Assembly: GCA_009781085.1 (NCBI GenBank)
Contig: WQYV01000020.1
Coordinates: forward strand, 1 to 32,391
Origin: Betaproteobacteria bacterium
GTDB lineage: Bacteria > Pseudomonadota > Gammaproteobacteria > Burkholderiales > Rhodocyclaceae
Direction of reading: 5' to 3'
Length of the DNA: 32,391 nucleotides
In this document: positions 27,358 to 32,391 of the stretch, one piece after another
How the letters are laid out: every line of letters starts with the position of its first letter
Numbering within the stretch: the stretch's first letter is position 1
Notes under the pieces: generated by a model
The model's database searches: none
What the model was told of the DNA's origin: nothing
Seen by the model: the letters and a program-made list of their open reading frames with translations, nothing else
Translations under genes and position numbers: made by a program

Positions 27358-28371
27358 TTAAGCCGCAGCAACAGCCATCAGGCTCATTTCTTCTTTCATC
27401 GCCGCTTCCTTGATTGCACGTTTTTCGTGGAGGCTGTCTAGCCATATTTCCAGCCCTTGAACATTAAGGCAGAGGTCTGGCCGCAGCAAGTTTAGCGAGA
27501 TTTCTTCATTGATTGCCCATTGTTGCCGGGCACACTCCTCGCGCACGAGTTCTTCCAGGCCGGAAAGGATCTCGGTGTGGCGTGCAAGCCCGCTGCCACG
27601 TGCCGCCTGCGCAACCGCTACCTGGGCGTGGATCAGACGGAATAGGTCGTTTGCCAGGCGCTCGATACCTGTAACCTTGCCGTAGTGGGAGAGATATATT
27701 GCTTCCGGGTTATGAGCAGCCATGCGGGCGATAGACTCGATCATCGCTATGGGGTCAAACTGAGCAAATGGGGAGGATGGAAAGACAAACGAGCGTTTGC
27801 TGACGTCGAATTCGCGGTACGAAATCCCAAAAGCGTCGCCAGCGAAGAAGGCGTTCGCGCTCTCGTCCCATACCACAATATGATGGTGGGTATGGCCAGG
27901 CGTATGAAGAAGCCTCAACACACGGTCACCGAGGGGCAATACCAGGCCATCGCGGGCAGGGACGATGCGCTGCTCATCCACTGGCGTCAGGTAGCCATAC
28001 GGGCGGAAGGATTGTTCCCATCCGAAAAGTTTGATGGTGTTCTCCCATGTCTGATCAGGATATGCTAATTGGTTTGCAGCGCTCGAGTGAATAGCCACAC
28101 GGGCGTGCGGTAACGCGCACATCAAACTGCCCACGCCCCCGCCATGGTCGAGATGCAGGTGGGTGGATATCACCCATTCGACGGCTTCAGGGACGATGTT
28201 CAGGTAGGCAAGCGTGGAAAGGATACGCGGAACTGACGTATTGCTTCCGGTATCAACGATCGCAACCCGCCCATGGTCGACAACAAAATAAACGGCAGCT
28301 ACCTTCGACTGACTACTGTAACCCGAGTCAACGATATAGATGCCGTTGGACTGGCGAACAACGCCTCTCAT
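27358..28371 (-). CDS. MBL-fold metallo-hydrolase
   Basis: A 337-residue metallo-beta-lactamase-fold protein with a complete dinuclear metal site: HLHLDH (His71, His73, Asp75, His76), His160 in HTPGHTHHH, Asp179 in AGDAF and His229 in LSHYGK. The fold occupies about residues 8-235; a helical C-terminal extension of about 100 residues follows and is not typical of glyoxalase II. The substrate cannot be told from sequence. ATG at 28371 is chosen because GAGGG lies about eight bases upstream and an excellent -10 box sits 35 bp upstream; an open frame 34 codons longer would run through that promoter. It is downstream of oxyR on the same strand but probably has its own regulated promoter. Confidence 0.87.
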   Translation of the reverse strand: MRGVVRQSNGIYIVDSGYSSQSKVAAVYFVVDHGRVAIVDTGSNTSVPRILSTLAYLNIVPEAVEWVISTHLHLDHGGGVGSLMCALPHARVAIHSSAANQLAYPDQTWENTIKLFGWEQSFRPYGYLTPVDEQRIVPARDGLVLPLGDRVLRLLHTPGHTHHHIVVWDESANAFFAGDAFGISYREFDVSKRSFVFPSSPFAQFDPIAMIESIARMAAHNPEAIYLSHYGKVTGIERLANDLFRLIHAQVAVAQAARGSGLARHTEILSGLEELVREECARQQWAINEEISLNLLRPDLCLNVQGLEIWLDSLHEKRAIKEAAMKEEMSLMAVAAA

Positions 28372-28405
28372 GGGTTTCCCTCTTAGTAAGAAATTATTCT
28401 TTACG

Positions 28406-28456
28406 ATTATACGCATTTTTAATATTGCGCGTCGCGTAATATGCATAAAAGCGTAA
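28406..28456 (-). promoter_or_regulatory. Promoter with operator-like dyad for the MBL-fold gene
   Basis: A perfect minus-strand -10 TATAAT (28411-28406) implies a start near 28399 and a 28-nt leader. No -35 consensus exists at proper spacing; instead a 21-bp near-perfect palindrome, ATATTGCGCG-T-CGCGTAATAT (28422-28442, one mismatch), is centred near -33. Outer arms TACGC (28410-28414) and GCGTA extend the symmetry with gaps to about 28456. This is the architecture of a repressor or activator site at the -35 region. Confidence 0.6.
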
Positions 28457-28627
28457 ATCATAGGAGTTGTCACGTTACTCTGCTGGTGTCACCAAAAGGA
28501 GGGCTTTTTTCACGTGTCGTACAATTTTTGAACCGATCCGACTCCCTGCACTGGGAACTCCCCGATTGGACTCAGAAGGGAGCAGTCAGTTCATACCGCT
28601 TACCCTGTTTTAGCCCGTTGTCCCATT

Positions 28628-29581
28628 CTAGGAATTGGTGTCCGGCACGTGTTTACCTGCCAACGCAGATCCGATTGGACGCACTCCAGGCAGCGAGCAG
28701 CCCAGAATCGCCATGCGAAGCATGTCGATCACCTTACCGTGCGGATAAGTCACACGCCAGGCCAAGGCTATCCGGCGCACGGGTTCAGGATGGGTGAAGG
28801 GACGAACCTTCACGAGCGGGTTATTGGCCTCTGCTCCATCCGCCGCAGTACTTGGCAACACCGTTACGCCTAAGCCGGTGGAAACCATGTGGCGGATGGT
28901 TTCGAGCGAACTGCCTTCAAGCGTGCGTTGCAGGCCGCTGATGCTCTGGCATTCCGGGCAGACTTCTAAGACTTGGTCGCGGAAACAGTTGCCTGCCCCA
29001 AGCAGCAGCAGTTGTTCGTCGGCGAGCATCCCAGGGGTGATTTCCTTTTGTTTGACCCATGAGTGCTGGGTAGGTAACAACACACGGAAAGGCTCATCAT
29101 ACAGCGGTTGCGTAACGACGCCAGGCTCAGCAAATGGCAAACTAATAATAATAACATCTAGTTCACCGCGCTTAAGAGCCTCGGCCAGGTGAGCCGTGTA
29201 GTTTTCCTGGATGATGAGTGCCATGTGCGGGGCACGCTGGTGCACCCTCGGGATCAAGTGTGGCAATAGGTATGGCCCTATGGTGTAGATGACTCCCATG
29301 CGGAGCGACCCGACGAGCGGATCCTTGCCGATAGTGGCGATTTCGTGGAGATGATTAACGTCTATCAACACCTTTTCGGCTTGAGCCACAATGCGCTGGC
29401 CGATTTCGGTAATCCTGGCTTCGTTGGCGGTGCGCTCGAAAAGCAAGATGCCGAGTTCTTCTTCAAGCCTCTTGATCGCAACGGAAAGCGTTGGCTGTGA
29501 GACACGACATTTTTCTGCCGCACGGCCAAAGTGCCTTTCACGAGCCAAGGCTACAAGATAGCGTAAATATGTTATAGTCAT
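28628..29581 (-). CDS. oxyR: Hydrogen peroxide-responsive LysR-type regulator OxyR
   Basis: A 317-residue LysR-family regulator. The N-terminal helix-turn-helix (about 1-60) contains GRAAEKCRVSQPTLSVAIKR, and the effector domain carries the OxyR redox pair at exactly the E. coli numbering, Cys199 and Cys208, in GNCFRDQVLEVC. Peroxide oxidation forms the disulfide that switches the regulator on. The residue before Cys199 is Asn, whereas E. coli and most relatives have His198. A third cysteine follows at 211. LysR-type proteins usually repress their own genes. It is divergent from degP across a 348-bp region that may encode a small RNA. The CysB/CbbR alternatives are excluded by the cysteine motif. 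Confidence 0.93.
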   Translation of the reverse strand: MTITYLRYLVALARERHFGRAAEKCRVSQPTLSVAIKRLEEELGILLFERTANEARITEIGQRIVAQAEKVLIDVNHLHEIATIGKDPLVGSLRMGVIYTIGPYLLPHLIPRVHQRAPHMALIIQENYTAHLAEALKRGELDVIIISLPFAEPGVVTQPLYDEPFRVLLPTQHSWVKQKEITPGMLADEQLLLLGAGNCFRDQVLEVCPECQSISGLQRTLEGSSLETIRHMVSTGLGVTVLPSTAADGAEANNPLVKVRPFTHPEPVRRIALAWRVTYPHGKVIDMLRMAILGCSLPGVRPIGSALAGKHVPDTNS

Positions 29582-29601
29582 TTAAATTCTGGTACACCCC
29601 T

Positions 29602-29630
29602 ACTGTAGCAAGTCATGCCGCTCATCTCAA
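29602..29630 (-). promoter_or_regulatory. Probable oxyR promoter
   Basis: On the minus strand TTGAGA (29630-29625) and TACAGT (29607-29602) are 17 bp apart, each matching consensus at four or more positions. An AT-rich stretch lies directly upstream like an UP element. The predicted start near 29595 leaves a leader of about 14 nt before the oxyR ATG. Confidence 0.5.
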
Positions 29631-29678
29631 CATCGCTATTTTATTTGAAAATGCCTTGCCCACACGTTCGATGCAAGG

Positions 29679-29708
29679 AAAAATACGGCTTTTATGTGCC
29701 GTATTTTT
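29679..29708 (+). terminator. Strong intrinsic terminator between divergent genes
   Basis: A perfect 11-bp stem, AAAAATACGGC with GCCGTATTTTT, closes an 8-base loop and continues as TTTTTATTCTTT on the plus strand. The T-rich tail is better on the plus strand than on the minus. It lies between the starts of two divergent genes, so it cannot terminate either of them. Confidence 0.8.
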
Positions 29709-29727
29709 ATTCTTTGGTAAAGTATTG

Positions 29728-29755
29728 GGAACCCTATAACAGAAACGGTATCAAA
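29728..29755 (+). promoter_or_regulatory. Sigma-E (RpoE)-type promoter for degP
   Basis: GGAACCC (29728-29734) and TCAAA (29751-29755) are separated by exactly 16 bp. The E. coli sigma-E consensus is GGAACTT-N16-TCAAA/TCTGA, and degP is a classical sigma-E target. Transcription would begin near 29761, giving a leader of about 170 nt. Confidence 0.65.
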
Positions 29756-29784
29756 TGACGCTGCTGTTACCATAATCTCAACTT

Positions 29785-29801
29785 GGGTGGGCATGGGCGG
29801 G
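29785..29801 (+). promoter_or_regulatory. G-quadruplex motif in the degP leader
   Basis: GGGTGGGCATGGGCGGG fits the canonical four-tract pattern with loops of one, three and one base. It is on the coding strand, about 25 nt into the transcript predicted from the sigma-E promoter and about 130 nt before the start codon, so it could fold in the mRNA. Confidence 0.55.
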
Positions 29802-29929
29802 TAGGCCATCGATGAAACGAAGCTTTTCCGGGTTTGTGTGTAGCTAAGAGCACACCTACAGTATCAATGCCAGGGAACCAACAGATGTCATTTCAGTTTC
29901 TTCTTGTTCTTTTGCGCTAAGGGATATTC

Positions 29930-31378
29930 ATGAAAAGAAACCTCGTTATTGCGGCCTTGACTCTCGGCTTGGCCGCCTGTTTTCCGGATGATGGGCCGGT
30001 TCTTCCTAAAGCTCACGCCGACGACGCACCTGTAGCAGCCGTTCAGCGTGGCCTGCCCGATTTCGCTGATTTGGTCGAGAAAGTCAGTCCTGCCGTGGTC
30101 AATATCAGCGTTGATCAAACCATCCAGGCGAACGACGATGATGACAATCCTTTCGCTGGCGATCCTTTCTTTGATTTCCTGCGTCGTTTCGGCGTACCGA
30201 CGCCGGGGCCGGGTTTTCCTCCCAACCATCCTGGCGTTCCCCACATCCGGCAGGGGATCGGTTCCGGTTTCATCGTTAGCAGCGATGGCTATGTGCTCAC
30301 CAATGCGCACGTAGTCGGTGACAGCAAGGCGGAAGTTACCGTCAAGTTGAGCGACAAGCGCGAATTCAAGGCCAAGGTCATTGGCATCGACCGTCGCACC
30401 GACGTGGCCGTCATTAAAATCGATGCCAAGAGCTTGCCTACCGTCGCTATCGGCAATCCAGACAGCGCTCGCGTCGGTGAATGGGTTGCTGCTATTGGCT
30501 CGCCTTTCGGTTTCGAACACTCCGTTACCGCCGGAATCATCTCGGCTAAGGCACGCCGCCTGCCGGATGAAAACTACGTGCCTTTCATCCAGACCGATGT
30601 GGCCATCAACCCCGGTAATTCGGGGGGGCCGCTTTTTGACCTCAATGGCCGCGTCATTGGCATCAATTCGCAGATTTATTCGCGATCTGGCGGTTTTATG
30701 GGCATTTCCTTTGCTATTCCCATCGATGTCGCTATGAAAGTGAGGGATCAACTCATTCAACATGGCCGTGTACAGCGTGGCCGCTTGGGTGTTTACATTC
30801 AAGGCATGAGTCCGGAACTCGCACCTTCGTTCAACTTGGATGCGCCACGCGGTGCATTGGTGGCGCAAGTCGAAGCTGGTAGTTCTGCCGCACGTGCTGG
30901 ATTAAAACCTGGTGATATCGTGCTCAAGGTCGACGGCAAGGAGGTGAACGAAACCAATGAATTGCCGCGCCTCATCGGCGACAAGCAACCGGGCAGCAAA
31001 ATCAAGCTCGAAATCTGGCGTGAAGGCAAGAGTCGGGAAGTTACGGCTGTGCTTGATGAACTGCCGCAGGAAGAAACCGCGCAAAGCCCGAGTGGCCAGG
31101 ACAAAGGGGTGCGCGACAAGCTAGGGCTCAACCTGCGGCCTCTCAACGCACGTGAGGCCGCACACTTCGGCGTGACAGGTGGACTGCTGGTTGAAGCAGC
31201 CGGCGGGCAAGCGGCACGAGCCGGGTTGGTCAACGGCGACATCATCCTGAGCCTGAACAACCAACCGGTCACATCCCCAGCACAATTCCGGCAATTGGCC
31301 GAAAAAGCAGGTAAACGCTTCGCCTTGTTGATCCAGCGTGGTAACACAAGGCTTTTCGTTCCGATCCGGCTTGACTGA
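29930..31378 (+). CDS. Periplasmic serine endoprotease DegP/MucD family
   Basis: A 482-residue HtrA-family protease with chaperone activity that removes damaged envelope proteins. The trypsin-like domain carries the triad His127 (TNAHVVG), Asp158 (RRTDVAVIK) and Ser231 (PGNSGGP). Two PDZ domains follow (about 280-370 and 390-480), the usual DegP/DegQ/MucD layout. The signal sequence contains LAAC with Cys17, which fits a lipobox; alternatively cleavage after AHA (residue 30) would give a soluble protein. An Asp-rich loop (NDDDDN) and a Pro/Gly-rich segment lie in the LA-loop region. AAGGGA precedes the ATG. A sigma-E-type promoter upstream fits an envelope stress role. Whether degP, degQ or mucD is the best symbol cannot be decided. 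Confidence 0.93.
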   Translation: MKRNLVIAALTLGLAACFPDDGPVLPKAHADDAPVAAVQRGLPDFADLVEKVSPAVVNISVDQTIQANDDDDNPFAGDPFFDFLRRFGVPTPGPGFPPNHPGVPHIRQGIGSGFIVSSDGYVLTNAHVVGDSKAEVTVKLSDKREFKAKVIGIDRRTDVAVIKIDAKSLPTVAIGNPDSARVGEWVAAIGSPFGFEHSVTAGIISAKARRLPDENYVPFIQTDVAINPGNSGGPLFDLNGRVIGINSQIYSRSGGFMGISFAIPIDVAMKVRDQLIQHGRVQRGRLGVYIQGMSPELAPSFNLDAPRGALVAQVEAGSSAARAGLKPGDIVLKVDGKEVNETNELPRLIGDKQPGSKIKLEIWREGKSREVTAVLDELPQEETAQSPSGQDKGVRDKLGLNLRPLNAREAAHFGVTGGLLVEAAGGQAARAGLVNGDIILSLNNQPVTSPAQFRQLAEKAGKRFALLIQRGNTRLFVPIRLD

Positions 31379-31397
31379 GCGGTTAGCATCACACACG

Positions 31398-31441
31398 ACA
31401 CGCCGGACAGGAAAATCCTTGCCCGACGTGTTTTGTGCTTT
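31398..31441 (+). terminator. Terminator of the DegP-family gene
   Basis: ACACGCCGG (31398-31406) pairs with CCGACGTGT (31423-31431) with one mismatch, an inner AGGA/TCCT pairing strengthens the loop, and TTTTGTGCTTT follows. It begins about 20 bp after the stop codon. Confidence 0.65.
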
Positions 31442-31465
31442 CCCCCCTTGTACTTATTTGCTGCC

Positions 31466-31505
31466 AAACCGACCAAGTTAGTTGTCAACCAACCGGCCAA
31501 GATAA
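31466..31505. repeat. Short 24-bp-spaced direct repeat
   Basis: AACCGACCAAGTTAG (31467-31481) and AACCGGCCAAGATAA (31491-31505) match at most positions with a period of 24 bp. They lie in the gap between the DegP-family terminator and the chemotaxis-receptor stop. A protein-binding site is possible but not supported further. Confidence 0.3.
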
Positions 31506-31617
31506 TTAGCGTTCTCTACAGACACCAGTGAGCGCACAGCGCGCCGCCGTATTGAGCGGCGTGCCCGCTTGCCTTCCCGAACCACCCGTCCGGCGCATCT
31601 GACAGAAATACAGTTGT

Positions 31618-32391
31618 TCAAACCTTGAAGCGCGACACCGATTTCTGTAATTGCGCGGCAAACTGCTCCATTTCGTGCGCCGCCTCTGCCGTAAGCCCGA
31701 TAGCGGTATCGTTCTCGCGCGCCATGTCAGCAATGGCCGCGATACTCTCTTTTACCAAGGTGCTGACATTTTGTTGTTCTACGGTAGTTACGGCGATCTG
31801 GTCGAGCCCCTCACCGACTTCCACGACCAATTCGTTGGCAGAGTTCAATACCTCTGTTACCCCTTTGGTCATGCTGCGGCTCGTTTCAAGGCGCTCCAAC
31901 CCACGTGCAATGGATTCCTGCACCTGACCAGACTGTTGGCCAATATCGTGAGTGATTTTGTCAATCTGTCCCGCTGAATGAGCCGATTTTTCAGCTAGTT
32001 TGCGTACTTCGTTAGCCACCACCCCGAAGCCTCGGCCGTGTTCCCCTGCACGTGCGGCTTCAATGGCCGCATTGAGCGCGAGCAAGTTGGTCTGTTCTGC
32101 AATCTCGCGTACTTCCCGGGTCATGCTGTTGATGGACTGCGTTGACTGGACGAATGCACCTATCGAATCGGCCATGCGCTTGACGGCCTCCTGCACCTGG
32201 CTCATTTCATCAAACAGTTGATGGAGGCTGGATTGTCCGGCTCGCGAACGCTTTAGGCTCTCATGCGAGCGCGAACGCACCTTTTCGGCGTTATTGGCAA
32301 CCGACAGAATATTGCCGTTGAGTTCTTCGACCGATTGGGCGGCCTGCACTGAATGCTCTGTCTGCCGATGCGAGCTCCCGGCGATTTGCTC
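31618..32391 (-). CDS. Methyl-accepting chemotaxis protein, C-terminal part
   Basis: The last 257 residues of a chemoreceptor; its N-terminal sensory part lies beyond the window edge. The visible segment is the long coiled-coil cytoplasmic signalling domain. Its hairpin tip reads REIAEQTNLLALNAAIEAAR, followed by AGEHGRGFGVVANEVRKLAE, the region that binds CheA and CheW. Heptad-patterned helices continue on both sides. There is no C-terminal NWETF-like pentapeptide, so methylation enzymes are not tethered there; the protein ends SVSRFKV, a common ending in this receptor class. Type IV pilus genes in the same window make a twitching or pilus-chemotaxis link conceivable, but a flagellar role is equally possible. 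Confidence 0.93.
   Translation of the reverse strand, partial: EQIAGSSHRQTEHSVQAAQSVEELNGNILSVANNAEKVRSRSHESLKRSRAGQSSLHQLFDEMSQVQEAVKRMADSIGAFVQSTQSINSMTREVREIAEQTNLLALNAAIEAARAGEHGRGFGVVANEVRKLAEKSAHSAGQIDKITHDIGQQSGQVQESIARGLERLETSRSMTKGVTEVLNSANELVVEVGEGLDQIAVTTVEQQNVSTLVKESIAAIADMARENDTAIGLTAEAAHEMEQFAAQLQKSVSRFKV

Larger units (their letters stand above)
29590..29708 (+). ncRNA. Candidate small RNA divergent from oxyR
   Basis: The plus strand shows an AT-rich unpaired segment (TATTTTATTTGAAAAT, 29637-29652), then a stem-loop CCTTGC...GCAAGG (29654-29678), then directly a strong intrinsic terminator (29679-29708). This is the usual 3' architecture of Hfq-type bacterial small RNAs, and the position divergent from oxyR equals that of OxyS in E. 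coli. The 5' end is uncertain: TATAGT at 29573-29578 would start it near 29586, while TATTTT at 29637-29642 would give only about 60 nt. No sequence similarity to OxyS is claimed. Confidence 0.4.
29582..29929. other. oxyR-degP intergenic regulatory region
   Basis: This 348-bp divergent gap has no protein gene but many signals. From left to right these are the oxyR promoter on the minus strand, a stem-loop and an intrinsic terminator that fits neither flanking gene, a sigma-E-type promoter, a G-quadruplex motif and the degP leader. Each is listed separately. Confidence 0.75.

Noticed and set aside
28484-28494. TGGTGTCACCA palindrome downstream of oxyR
   Set aside because: 5-bp arms only and no neighbouring promoter or terminator features; likely chance.
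29550-29660. OxyR binding site (ATAG-N7-CTAT repeats) near oxyR
   Set aside because: ATAG and CTAT tetramers occur but not at the required 11-bp periodic spacing.
29888-30868. 326-codon minus-strand frame opposite the DegP-family gene
   Set aside because: Antisense to a conserved protease with intact catalytic triad.

Overview
This window looks like ordinary chromosome from a betaproteobacterium, probably on the Rhodocyclales/Nitrosomonadales side, although the sequence alone does not fix the genus. Support comes from gene neighbourhoods usual in that class (divergent pmbA/yjgA, a divergent ypjD-like gene and ffh, clpS-clpA beside a cold-shock gene), from a free-standing heptose-1-phosphate adenylyltransferase, from an AspRS of the Pseudomonas/betaproteobacterial type, and from an OxyR with the beta-type cysteine motif. 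Coding density is high. I see no prophage, insertion-sequence transposase, CRISPR array or other obvious mobile system.

Layout, left to right. 1-305: intergenic cluster of REP-like hairpins and the terminator of a tRNA-Thr(UGU) gene. 306-3615: tRNA-Thr, pmbA, yjgA (darP) and aroG. 3644-6918: a SpoIIAA/STAS-like protein, an OmpR/EnvZ-type two-component system and, divergent from it, a Spy/CpxP-like periplasmic protein; the shared intergenic region holds a tandem GTATC-N5-GTATC repeat suited to an OmpR-family regulator. 7179-10342: clpA and clpS, then a cold-shock gene with a long leader. 10429-17129: a minus-strand run pilB-pilC-pilD-fmdB-DUF502-aspS, joining type IV pilus assembly to aspartyl-tRNA synthetase. 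17237-20853: ypjD-like/ffh divergent pair, an EI24-family membrane protein and glyoxalase I. 20934-23036: a large secreted TPR protein with a long internal duplication. 23049-25402: recQ translationally coupled to the heptose adenylyltransferase gene. 25629-28371: an unrecognised secreted protein whose 3' end runs antisense into tcdA, then a metallo-beta-lactamase-fold hydrolase preceded by an operator-like dyad. 28628-31378: oxyR and a DegP/MucD protease, divergent. 31618-32391: the C-terminal part of a chemotaxis receptor, cut by the window edge.

A recurring theme is protein quality control and stress: Spy-like chaperone and its sensor system, ClpAS, cold-shock protein, glyoxalase I, OxyR and DegP. 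The most interesting stretch is the 348-bp oxyR-degP intergenic region. It contains an oxyR promoter, a perfect 11-bp-stem intrinsic terminator that belongs to neither flanking gene (suggesting a small RNA divergent from oxyR, in the position of OxyS in E. coli), a sigma-E-type promoter with exact 16-bp spacing for degP, and a canonical G-quadruplex motif in the predicted degP leader. No wholly new multi-gene system is evident; the leads are regulatory elements and a few unusual proteins.
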